37,261 nucleotides of DNA from Candidatus Methylomirabilota bacterium (GTDB lineage Bacteria > Methylomirabilota > Methylomirabilia > Rokubacteriales > CSP1-6). Position 1 is the first letter of the stretch; each line of letters starts with the position of its first letter. Position numbers and translations under genes: made by a program. Shown one piece after another: positions 8,431-15,582 of the stretch. The stretch spans positions 1 to 37,261 of the forward strand of contig DASYVT010000059.1 in the NCBI GenBank assembly GCA_035936835.1, given 5' to 3'. The notes under the pieces are model-generated. The model was not told the DNA's origin. It did not search any database and worked only from the letters and a program-made list of their open reading frames with translations.

Positions 8431-9153
8431 TCAGGCGCCCAGGAGCGAGTCGCGCACGATGGCGTGGAGCTGATCGGCGAAATCTCGGCGCGGTCCCTCG
8501 CGCCGGACGTCCCCGCGCTCGATCATGTAGAGGTAGTCGGACACCTGGACCGCCTTGTTGATGTTCTGGTCCACGAGCAGGATGGTCACACCCTGCTGCC
8601 GCACTGCCAGGAGCTGGGCATAGACCTGCTCGACGATGCGCGGCGCGAGCCCCGCCGAGGGCTCGTCCACGAGGAGCAGCGCCGGCTCGGTCACGAGCTC
8701 CTTGGCGAGGGAAAGCATCTTCGCCTCACCACCGGAGAGCGTTGTCGCTCGGCGGCGACGCTTCTCCCGCAGGCGGGGAAAGGCCGTATAGGCGCTTTCG
8801 AGCCTGCCCGCCACGCGCGCGCGGTCCTGCCTGATCACCCATGCGCCGAGCTGGAGGTTCTCCTCGACCGTGAGCTGGGGAAAGATATTGGCGCCTTGCG
8901 GCACATAGCTGATCCCCAGCCGCTTGATCTCGTGGGGCGCGAGGGTGCTGATATCGCGGCCGTCGAGCGCGATGCGGCCGCGCCGAGGGTGGAGGAAACC
9001 GAATATCGTCTTGAGGAGCGTGGACTTTCCCGCCCCGTTCGGTCCGATGACGCCGGTGATGGAGCCGGGCTCCACACGGAGGGTGATGTCGCCGAGGATG
9101 TCTATCCCGTCAACGTACCCTGCAGCGATGCCCTCGAGCTCGAGGCGCGCCAT
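8431..9153 (-). CDS. livF: LivF-type ABC transporter ATPase
   Basis: A 240-residue cytoplasmic ABC ATPase. Walker A GPNGAGKST is at residues 37-45, the Q-loop at YVPQ about 84-87, the signature is LSGGEAKM (139-146), and Walker B ends LVDEPSAGLAP (161-171), followed by the H-loop region ILLVDQN. The signature has Glu where most ABC proteins have Gln (LSGGQ). The usual switch His after ILLV is replaced by Asp-Gln (LVDQN), a common LivF trait. It is adjacent to livG with no gap. Confidence 0.93.
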   Translation of the reverse strand: MARLELEGIAAGYVDGIDILGDITLRVEPGSITGVIGPNGAGKSTLLKTIFGFLHPRRGRIALDGRDISTLAPHEIKRLGISYVPQGANIFPQLTVEENLQLGAWVIRQDRARVAGRLESAYTAFPRLREKRRRRATTLSGGEAKMLSLAKELVTEPALLLVDEPSAGLAPRIVEQVYAQLLAVRQQGVTILLVDQNINKAVQVSDYLYMIERGDVRREGPRRDFADQLHAIVRDSLLGA

Positions 9154-9921
9154 CTATCCTCCGAGGTATGCCTCGAGGACAACCGGGTCATTCGCCACCT
9201 CGTCGAACGTGCCCTCGGCGATGCGCCGGCCGTCGTCCATCACCGTCACCCGCTGGCAGAGCCGCCGAAGCTCGGCCATCTCGTGAGAGACGATGAGAAA
9301 GGTCACGCCTTCGTCGCGATTCATCCGGATGATGGCCTCCATGATGATGTCGCGAATGGTGGGATGCACGCCGGCGAAGGGCTCGTCCATCAGGATCAGA
9401 TGGAGCGGCTGGACCATCAGGGCTCGGGCGATCTGGACCAACATGCTCTGGCCGCCCGAGAGCTCCCGGGCCTGATCGTGGCGCATCCGGTCAAGCGTCA
9501 CGAAGTCGAGGAGCTGACGTCCCCGGTCACGGATCTCGGCCATGGGCCGGTTGCTCCCGCGGTCGAGCGCGGCCAGGGCCGGCAGGAGCACGTTCTCGAG
9601 GACGGTCATGTTCGGGAAGAGCTTCGATATCTGAAAGGTCCGCGCCACTCCGCAGGCCGTGATCTGGTGGGGCCGGAGTCGGTCCGTTCGCTTGCCGCAG
9701 AGATGGATCTCGCCCCCGTCGGGACGGTAGAGACCCGAGAGCGCGTTGACCGTCGTGGTCTTGCCCGAGCCGTTGGGGCCGATGAGCCCGCGGATCTGGC
9801 CGCGGGGCACCGCCATCGAGAGCCCGTCCACGGCCACCAGCCCGCCGAAGCGTTTGGTCAGGCCCCGCGTCTCCAGCGCCAGGTCCTCCGCTGCCGCCGC
9901 GGTCACGGCTTCCGCGTCCAT
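9154..9921 (-). CDS. livG: LivG-type ABC transporter ATPase
   Basis: A 255-residue cytoplasmic ABC ATPase. Walker A GPNGSGKTT is at residues 48-56, the LivG-type VARTFQISKLFPNMTVLENV stretch follows, then signature LSGGQSM and Walker B LILMDEPFAGVHP, and an H-loop in FLIVSHEMAEL. It pairs with LivF to power LivHM. The N-terminus has about 14 extra residues compared with many LivG proteins. Its first 19 bp overlap the end of the enolase-superfamily gene, indicating translational coupling. Confidence 0.93.
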   Translation of the reverse strand: MDAEAVTAAAAEDLALETRGLTKRFGGLVAVDGLSMAVPRGQIRGLIGPNGSGKTTTVNALSGLYRPDGGEIHLCGKRTDRLRPHQITACGVARTFQISKLFPNMTVLENVLLPALAALDRGSNRPMAEIRDRGRQLLDFVTLDRMRHDQARELSGGQSMLVQIARALMVQPLHLILMDEPFAGVHPTIRDIIMEAIIRMNRDEGVTFLIVSHEMAELRRLCQRVTVMDDGRRIAEGTFDEVANDPVVLEAYLGG

Positions 9922-11015
9922 TCCTCGAGCGCGACCTCGTCCACCTCGACGCCGAGCCCAGGACCGTCGAGGGCGAGGATGGCGCCATCGGCATAGCGGA
10001 CGGGCCGGCGGACCACGTCACCCTTGAGCAGGAGCGGGCCGAACAGCTCGCAGCCCCACGTGACCGGCGCCGCCGCGAGCGCGACGTGCAGATAGGCCGC
10101 GGTACCCAGCGAGGTCTCGATCATGCAGCCGACATAGCAGCCCATGCCCGCCGCTTCGGCGATGCGGGCGATGGCCATGCTTCCGATGAGCCCGGCCGAC
10201 TTCGTCAGCTTGAGGCCGAGAATGCTCACGCCCCCGAGGCGGGCTATCGCGAGGGCATCCTGGGGAGAGAAGCACGACTCGTCAGCCATGATGGGCACAT
10301 CGACGCGCCGGCCGATCTCGGCCATCCCCTCGAAGTCCCAGCGCGGGACGGGCTGCTCGACGAAGTCCACACCGTAGGGCTCGAGCGCCCGGATCGCCCT
10401 GAGCGCCGTCGGCCGATCCCAGCCCTGATTGGCGTCCACGCGGAGGGAAATGTTTGGGCCGAGCGCTTCCCGGAGCCGACGCACGCGCTCGACATCCTCC
10501 GCGACGGGGCGCGCCGCCGTCTTGATCTTGAAGATGCGATGCCCGCGCGCGACCTTAGCCAGCGCCTCCTCGATCTCCGCGCCGGGGTCGGCCACGGCCA
10601 GCGACCAGGACAGGGGCACGCGGTCACGTACGCGGCCACCAAGCAGGCGGTGCACGGGGACACCGAGCGCGCGCCCGTTGAGGTCCCAGAGCGCGATCTC
10701 CACGGCAGCGCGCGCGAAGGGATTGCCCTGCACCCGTCGCGCCATCTCGCGGACCAGGACCTCGATCCCGGCCGCGTCGCGCCCGACCAGCCACGGCACG
10801 ATGTAGCGGTCGATGGTGGCCGCGATGGACTCGGAGGACTCCTCGCTCCAGGTCGGGCCGCCGAGACATGCCGCCTCGCCCCAGCCCACCAAGCCCTCAG
10901 CCGTCTCGAGCCGCACAAAGACGAAGTTCACCGCCTCGAGAGTCGTGAAGGACATCTTGTGAGGGCGCTCGACCGGGATATCGGCCTGGATCACCCGCAC
11001 GCCGGCGATCTTCAT
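9903..11015 (-). CDS. Enolase-superfamily enzyme, muconate cycloisomerase/dipeptide epimerase type
   Basis: A 370-residue mandelate racemase/muconate-lactonizing-type protein. The ATG at 11015 begins MKIAGVRVIQADIPV, the usual first strand, and has GGAGG upstream. Active-site residues are visible: KxK at Lys163-Lys165, metal ligands Asp194 (VDANQGW), Glu220 (VEQPV) and Asp245 (ADES), and a base Lys269 in GLKLTKSAG. This KxK...K arrangement is that of the MLE subgroup (muconate cycloisomerase, o-succinylbenzoate synthase, dipeptide epimerase, N-acyl amino acid racemase). The reaction starts with removal of a proton alpha to a carboxylate. It is cotranscribed with an Asp/Glu-type racemase and a Liv transporter, which suggests catabolism of an imported amino acid or acid derivative. 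Confidence 0.9.
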   Translation of the reverse strand: MKIAGVRVIQADIPVERPHKMSFTTLEAVNFVFVRLETAEGLVGWGEAACLGGPTWSEESSESIAATIDRYIVPWLVGRDAAGIEVLVREMARRVQGNPFARAAVEIALWDLNGRALGVPVHRLLGGRVRDRVPLSWSLAVADPGAEIEEALAKVARGHRIFKIKTAARPVAEDVERVRRLREALGPNISLRVDANQGWDRPTALRAIRALEPYGVDFVEQPVPRWDFEGMAEIGRRVDVPIMADESCFSPQDALAIARLGGVSILGLKLTKSAGLIGSMAIARIAEAAGMGCYVGCMIETSLGTAAYLHVALAAAPVTWGCELFGPLLLKGDVVRRPVRYADGAILALDGPGLGVEVDEVALEEWTRKP

Positions 11016-11049
11016 GCGGCCGCCTCCTTGAGAATCGCTCTGCCCCCGT

Positions 11050-11175
11050 CTAGAACATGTGCGCTTCGGCGTGAATGCGCCCGGCCCGGAACCGGGCCAG
11101 GGACAATGGGTCAATATCCATGCTGGTCGCGCGCCCGTCAAGCACGATCTCGGCCAGCGGTACGCGCCTGGCCGC
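11050..11175 (-). pseudogene. C-terminal remnant of an FAD-dependent amino acid oxidase (DAO type)
   Basis: In the gap between the racemase and the enolase-type gene, one minus-strand frame reads VPLAEIVLDGRATS then DPLSLARFRAGR and ends at a TAG (11052-11050). This is the usual C-terminus of glycine/D-amino-acid oxidase-like FAD proteins (an ...LAE-hydrophobic-DGR...DL-SP-x-RF... ending). No start or FAD-binding GxGxxG region precedes it; upstream lies the racemase. I infer that a full oxidase gene once stood here and was deleted from its 5' side. The similarity is recalled from the family and was not computed. Confidence 0.55.
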
Positions 11176-11191
11176 CGCAGGGCCGCGGCCC

Positions 11192-11920
11192 TCAGGCGGG
11201 TCGGGGCGGGAGCCCCTGGCTCACGGCGTCGTGGACCATCCGGACGAGGGTCGTGATGTCGAACACCGGCAGGCCCGTCGCGGCCTGAATGTCCGCGCGG
11301 TACGGCGGCATGTTGGTGCACTCGAGCACGATGGCGCCGATCTCCGGGTGGGCCTTGACCATGCGCCGGACCACCGTCAGGTGCTCCTGCCGGGCCGCCT
11401 CCACGTCGAGCTCCAACTGATCGTCGAGCATCACGCGGGTGAACTCCTTCTCCGTCTCCATGCCGGCCACCACAGTCGGGATGTCCTTGCCGATCCCGAC
11501 GCCGGTGAAGTGCTCGGGACGAAGCGAGGACGCATCGACGGTCATGATGCCCACGGCCTTGCCCGGCGGCAACATCCGGTGCACGAGAGGCACCAGCATG
11601 AGGCTCGAGGTGAACACGGGGATGGAGACCGACGCCGCCACCTCGGCCTGGAACTTGGCGAGGAAGCCGCAGTTGGTGGTGACGGCGCGGACCCCCTCGC
11701 GCTCGAGAGCCCGGGCGCCCTCGATGAACGCCGGGAGCAGCGCCTGCTGGCCGTGGCGCACGACCCGGTCGGGCGATGCGCCGGTCACGCGGTGGTAGAG
11801 GACGGGAAAACCGAAGGTCGCGGCATTGCCCATATCGCCCGGGATCCTCGGGAACTGCGTGTCCAGCATGAGGATGCCGACGGAGAAGCCGAAGAAGTTA
11901 TGCCCGCCTCTGACCCTCAC
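11192..11920 (-). CDS. Asp/Glu/hydantoin racemase-superfamily protein
   Basis: A 242-residue protein with the two-cysteine active site of the Asp/Glu racemase superfamily: Cys84 in TTNCGFL and Cys201 in LECTNMPP. The N-terminal GILMLDTQFPRIPGD and the HFTGVGI stretch are found in a subgroup usually annotated only as aspartate/glutamate racemase family. It would interconvert stereoisomers or isomerise a maleate-like acid by two-base chemistry. Next to a remnant amino acid oxidase, an enolase-superfamily enzyme and a Liv transporter, it fits an amino acid salvage locus. The exact substrate is not shown by the sequence. Confidence 0.82.
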   Translation of the reverse strand: MRVRGGHNFFGFSVGILMLDTQFPRIPGDMGNAATFGFPVLYHRVTGASPDRVVRHGQQALLPAFIEGARALEREGVRAVTTNCGFLAKFQAEVAASVSIPVFTSSLMLVPLVHRMLPPGKAVGIMTVDASSLRPEHFTGVGIGKDIPTVVAGMETEKEFTRVMLDDQLELDVEAARQEHLTVVRRMVKAHPEIGAIVLECTNMPPYRADIQAATGLPVFDITTLVRMVHDAVSQGLPPRPA

Positions 11921-11922
11921 GG

Positions 11923-12756
11923 CTAGTTCAACTGGGCGAGCTTCTGGCGCACCTTCCGCAGATGGCCTTTCACGGCCTCGTGGTCCGCAGCGTTGGGAAA
12001 CTCCGTCAGGTAGCGCTCCCAGTCCACGAGCCCGCGCCGGATCTCACCCAGGTTGGTCCACGCGAGACCGCGGTCGCGCCACTCTCCCGCCGCCTTGGGG
12101 TCGAGCACGAGGAGCCGGTCGATGACGCCGACGACGCGGTCCCACGCCTGACGCTGCCAGTAGATGCCCTTGAGGTTGGCGAGCATGCGCGCGAGGAATT
12201 GTCGCCGAGTCACCGCCGTAAAGTTCTCGCGCTTTAGCGTCACCTTGCGCCCCAGGGCGCGCCCCACCAGCGCTTCGCAGGTCTCGGGCGTCAAGAGCGC
12301 GCCCGCGTTGAAGGGGTCGAGAAGGATCTGCGAGTCACCGAACCGCGCCCCCGCGATGAAGTGGCCCGGCAGCCCTATGCCTTCGACGGCGAGCCCGAGA
12401 CGCTTGCCGACTTCGATCAGCACGAGGCTCAGCGTGATCGGGATGCCTTGCCGCCGGTCGAGGATATCGTTGAGGAAGCTGTTGCGAGGGTCGTAGAAGT
12501 CCTCGCAGTTGCCCGCGAACCCCTGCTCCACGAAGAGATACTCGCGCAGCCGGTGGAGCCGCCCGACGGGATCGGCCGAGCGGCGCTCCCCATCCACGCC
12601 GCGCGCGAGCGCGTCCAGCCGCTCCAGATACGCATCCACCTCCAGCGTGGGGTACTCCCAGCGGGCGATGGCCAGCGCCGCCCTCGCCAGATCGACGCGG
12701 TCGTCGGGCCCCCCGGTGAGCTCGGCGAACTCGCGAAGGGGCGGATCGGCGATCAT
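11923..12756 (-). CDS. SirB1-family transglutaminase-like/TPR protein
   Basis: A 277-residue protein of the SirB1 family. The N-terminal two thirds resemble a transglutaminase-like fold with GNCEDFYDPRNSFLNDILDRR and GIPITLSLVLIEVGKRLGL, then GLPGHFIAGA; the GNCEDFYDP Cys and the GHF His would correspond to the ancestral catalytic pair. The C-terminal part (RRQFLARMLANLKGIY, then IDRLLVLDPKAAGEWRDRG) is TPR-like. The true function is unknown. The ATG at 12756 overlaps the stop of the preceding gene (TGATG), so it is coupled to the receiver-ferritin gene. Its stop is 2 bp before the racemase start. Confidence 0.88.
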   Translation of the reverse strand: MIADPPLREFAELTGGPDDRVDLARAALAIARWEYPTLEVDAYLERLDALARGVDGERRSADPVGRLHRLREYLFVEQGFAGNCEDFYDPRNSFLNDILDRRQGIPITLSLVLIEVGKRLGLAVEGIGLPGHFIAGARFGDSQILLDPFNAGALLTPETCEALVGRALGRKVTLKRENFTAVTRRQFLARMLANLKGIYWQRQAWDRVVGVIDRLLVLDPKAAGEWRDRGLAWTNLGEIRRGLVDWERYLTEFPNAADHEAVKGHLRKVRQKLAQLN

Positions 12757-13778
12757 CAGCAGCCCGGAGCGTGGTGGATGCCGGCGGTCTTGAGCGCCGC
12801 CTGCTGGAGCTCTTCGGCCAGCGACAGCGTCCGCGCGGCCGCCCGACGGGCCTGCTCCTGTGCGTCGGGCGTGGCGGCAAAGCGGAGCAGGAGCGAGCGG
12901 CCCAGCTGGTGGTGGAAGTATTCGTCGGGCTCGATGACGTCGCGGTAGAGGGTCGCCGTGACCTTGTCCCCCGCCCGCTCGCAGAACTCGATGAACTGGC
13001 GGTTCTTCACCACGGCGATGGCCTCGCGGGTGAACTGCCCGGCTGCCACGCGCTCGACCGTCGTCGTCAGCGTGTCGAGATACTGGAAGAGCGGGCCGTA
13101 GCCCTTGACGATCGGGTTGAAGCCGTAGGCGGCGAAGCCCAGCTCGCGGAGGCGGTCGGCGATCATGCGGTAGTGCTTGGCCTCGTCGCCTGCCTGGCGG
13201 GCGAAGGCCATCTTCACCTCGACGTCGTCCGTGGTCACGAGCCAGCGCGCCGCGATCTCGGTCGCCTCGATCTCGTTCTTGAGCGCGACCTTGAGGAGAT
13301 TCAGGACCGTCAAGTCGCCCGCGACTTCCGGCTTGAGCGTGGAATCGGGATCCAGCCGCTTCAGGATCGTCTGGTTCCGCCCATCCAGATCGTTGACGAA
13401 CTCTTCGGCCGTCATGCCGCCACGCCGGTCTTGAGCCACGCCGGTTTTGAGAAAGTCCTGGAGCTCCTGCGTCAGCGTTTCCTTCGTAACGACGCGCGTG
13501 CACCGGGCGTGGAGCGGCTGCGTATCGCGGGCAAGGACGTGGGTCGTGAAGCCCAGCACCGACGGGCGAGGCGCCGCGCCGTCGAGCGCGGCGAAGAAGC
13601 GATCGTAGTCCCAGCCACCGGTTGTCAGGTCGAGGATGACCAGGTCCGGGGCGTCGGCGAGCGCTGCCGTCAGCTCCTCCGGGGTTCGGGCGAAAGCAAG
13701 CGGGGTACCGACCATGCGGGCCGTTTCCTTGATGCGCGCGACGAAGAACAGATCCTTGACGACCGCGACAGCCTTAAT
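12756..13778 (-). CDS. Receiver-like/ferritin-like fusion protein, probable ATT start
   Basis: A predicted 340-residue fusion. Residues 1-115 look like a CheY-type fold: first strand KAVAVVKDLFFVARI, an Asp in LVILDLTT at the usual phosphorylation site, and a late Lys (VVTKETL). The usual acidic pair after strand 1 is reduced to one Asp. Residues about 125-340 form a ferritin-like helical bundle with NEIEATEIAA, DEAKHY, FIEFCE and EPDEYFHH supplying a two-iron E/ExxH set. The first ATG in frame (13715) would delete strand 1. The only plausible upstream start is an ATT at 13778-13776 that overlaps the def stop (ATTAA) and has AGGAG seven bases before it. Function unknown; an iron or redox-linked role is inference. 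Confidence 0.7.
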   Translation of the reverse strand: MKAVAVVKDLFFVARIKETARMVGTPLAFARTPEELTAALADAPDLVILDLTTGGWDYDRFFAALDGAAPRPSVLGFTTHVLARDTQPLHARCTRVVTKETLTQELQDFLKTGVAQDRRGGMTAEEFVNDLDGRNQTILKRLDPDSTLKPEVAGDLTVLNLLKVALKNEIEATEIAARWLVTTDDVEVKMAFARQAGDEAKHYRMIADRLRELGFAAYGFNPIVKGYGPLFQYLDTLTTTVERVAAGQFTREAIAVVKNRQFIEFCERAGDKVTATLYRDVIEPDEYFHHQLGRSLLLRFAATPDAQEQARRAAARTLSLAEELQQAALKTAGIHHAPGC

Positions 13779-14322
13779 CGTCCTGCTCCTGTACGCCCAG
13801 CCAGTGCTTGTTCCACTCGGCGAGATGGGTCAGCGTCGAGAGGTCGCGCATGCGGTCAAGGTAGACCATGCCGTGGAGGTGGTCGGTCTCGTGCTGGACG
13901 ACCCGCGCAAAGAACTCCTTCGCCTCGCCCTCGATGCGGCGTCCCTCGCGGTCATAGGCGTCGAGCCGCGTCGCGGTGTACCGCGGCACCATCCCGCGCA
14001 TGTCGGGCACGGAGAGGCAGCCTTCCCACCCGTCCTCCATCTCCTCGGACAAGGGGCTCAGGATTGGATTGATGAGGACGGTCAGCGGGATGCTCGGGGC
14101 TTCCGGATAGCGCGGGTTCTCGTTGACCTCGATCACGCAGATCTGCTTGAGGACATGCACCTGCGGGGCGGCGAGGCCGGCGCCGTTGTACTCACGCATG
14201 GTCTCGATCATGTCGTCGATGAGCCGCTGAGTCTCGGGCGACCGGACCTCGCCGACGGGCACCGGCAGCGCCTTCCGCCTCAGTACGGGGTGCCCCAGAC
14301 GCGCAACCTTCAGGATGGCCAT
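13774..14322 (-). CDS. def: Peptide deformylase
   Basis: A 182-residue deformylase that removes the formyl group from new proteins at the ribosome. All three family motifs are present: GAGLAAPQ (residues 47-54), EGCLS (100-104, with metal-binding Cys102) and QHETDH (143-148, His144, Glu145, His148). The C-terminus is slightly extended (TLTHLAEWNKHWLGVQEQDD). It starts at ATG after GAGGATCC; a second ATG five bases upstream is out of frame. No fmt gene follows; instead the gene leads into the receiver-ferritin protein with a one-base overlap. Confidence 0.96.
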   Translation of the reverse strand: MAILKVARLGHPVLRRKALPVPVGEVRSPETQRLIDDMIETMREYNGAGLAAPQVHVLKQICVIEVNENPRYPEAPSIPLTVLINPILSPLSEEMEDGWEGCLSVPDMRGMVPRYTATRLDAYDREGRRIEGEAKEFFARVVQHETDHLHGMVYLDRMRDLSTLTHLAEWNKHWLGVQEQDD

Positions 14323-14361
14323 GTCATGGATCCTCTGCCACAGAAGTGTAACACGGCCCCG

Positions 14362-15474
14362 CTACCCCGCCCGGAGAGCCAGGACATTGAAGCCGGAGAC
14401 CGGCTTGGCGAAGCCCTTGAGCACGAGCTCGCCCACCGGCTCCGCCGTGACGAGCGCTTCGACGGTCGACAGCAGGGCGCGGGAGATGAGGATCTGGCCG
14501 GGCTTGGCCTCCGAGCAGAGCCGCGCCGCCAGGTTCGACACGGAGCCGATGGCGCCATAGTCCCAGCGCCCCTCGAAGCCGATGGCGCCCAGCGTCGCCG
14601 GCCCGTGCGCGATGCCCATGCCGTAATGGAGGTCGTAGCCGCGCTGCCGCCACCGGGGCACCAGCGCCTCCACGCGCTCCCGCATGGCGAGCGCCATGCG
14701 AATGGCCCGCTCGGTCGCGTCCGGCACCTCCACTGGGTCGTTGAAGAAGACCATCAGCCCGTCGCCCGCGAAGTGCTCGAGCGTGCCCTCGCGTTCCATG
14801 ATGAGCCGCCCCATCTCGCCGTGATACTCGTGGAGGACGCCCATGACTTCCTCGGGAGGAGCCGTCTCGGCGAAGGCCGTGAAGCCGCGGAGGTCCACGA
14901 AGACCACGGTGATCTCCCGCCGGTGGCTCTTGAGCGGGTCCTCGGCGCCGCCGGTGACGATCGCCTCGGCCAGCTGAGGCGAGAAGAAGCGCTTGAGCCT
15001 GCCGAGGCGCTCGAGCTGGGCAACCTGGGCCTGGACGCGCTGCTCGAGGTTGGCGTTGAGGTCCGCGAGCTCGGCGGCCTGCGCCTGGACGGTCGTGTAG
15101 AGGTCCTTGATCCTGAGCAGCGAGCGCACCCGCGCGACCAACTCGGCCATGTTGACCGGCTTGGTGAGGAAGTCGTCGGCCCCCGCCTCGAGGCCCTTGA
15201 TGCGCTCGCGGGCCGGGTCGAGCGCCGTCACCATCACCACGGGCAGGATGCCGTACTCGGGGTTGGCGCGGATCCGCCGGCAGACCTCGTAGCCGTCCAT
15301 GCCGGGCATCATGACGTCGAGCAGCACCAGGTCCGGGCGTTCCGCCTCCACCTGTTCGAGCCCCTCCTGGCCGGACGCCGCGGTCACGGTGGCGTATCCC
15401 TTGGCCGAGAGGAGATCGACGAGCATCTTCACGTTGTGCGGGGTGTCGTCGACGATGAGGATCTTCGGAGGCAT
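14362..15474 (-). CDS. Receiver domain-class III adenylate/guanylate cyclase
   Basis: A 370-residue soluble signalling protein. Residues 1-120 form a receiver with Asp9-Asp10, phospho-acceptor Asp53 (LLDVMMPGMDG) and Lys105. A coiled-coil linker with heptads (about 125-160) follows, then a class III cyclase domain. The two metal aspartates are Asp194 (FVDLRGF) and Asp238 (AGDGLMVFFND), and DYGAIGSVSNLAARL carries the Asn and Arg of the catalytic set. The base-recognising Lys expected before the second Asp is His/Phe here (LEHFAGD), as in many receiver-cyclases, so cAMP versus cGMP is uncertain. It is divergent from the histidine kinase, its possible partner. Confidence 0.92.
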   Translation of the reverse strand: MPPKILIVDDTPHNVKMLVDLLSAKGYATVTAASGQEGLEQVEAERPDLVLLDVMMPGMDGYEVCRRIRANPEYGILPVVMVTALDPARERIKGLEAGADDFLTKPVNMAELVARVRSLLRIKDLYTTVQAQAAELADLNANLEQRVQAQVAQLERLGRLKRFFSPQLAEAIVTGGAEDPLKSHRREITVVFVDLRGFTAFAETAPPEEVMGVLHEYHGEMGRLIMEREGTLEHFAGDGLMVFFNDPVEVPDATERAIRMALAMRERVEALVPRWRQRGYDLHYGMGIAHGPATLGAIGFEGRWDYGAIGSVSNLAARLCSEAKPGQILISRALLSTVEALVTAEPVGELVLKGFAKPVSGFNVLALRAG

Positions 15475-15481
15475 TGAAGCG

Positions 15482-15511
15482 ACGCTAAGCCCCGGCCGCC
15501 TCGCGTGTCAA
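15482..15511 (-). promoter_or_regulatory. Promoter of the receiver-cyclase gene, apparently leaderless
   Basis: Minus strand: consensus TTGACA (15511-15506), an 18-bp spacer and TAGCGT (15487-15482). The -10 box ends 7 bases before the cyclase ATG at 15474, so transcription should begin at or next to the start codon. It is back to back with the histidine kinase promoter. Confidence 0.5.
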
Positions 15512-15535
15512 GCGCCCCGCCGTGCGCCGCCGTCC

Positions 15536-15564
15536 TTGACTCCCCTCCCCGCGGTTGCTAGCAT
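15536..15564 (+). promoter_or_regulatory. Promoter of the histidine kinase operon
   Basis: TTGACT (15536-15541), a 17-bp spacer and TAGCAT (15559-15564). The predicted transcript start is near 15571, 12 bases before the ATG at 15583 and 3 bases before an in-frame TTG at 15574. No Shine-Dalgarno sequence is seen for either start. Confidence 0.5.
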
Positions 15565-15582
15565 GCCGTTGCGTTGCCCTCC

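Noticed and set aside
9903-11321. A 472-residue version of the enolase-type protein
   Set aside because: The extra 100 N-terminal residues are Arg/Pro-rich frame extension; homology begins at the ATG at 11015, and another frame in that stretch carries the oxidase remnant.
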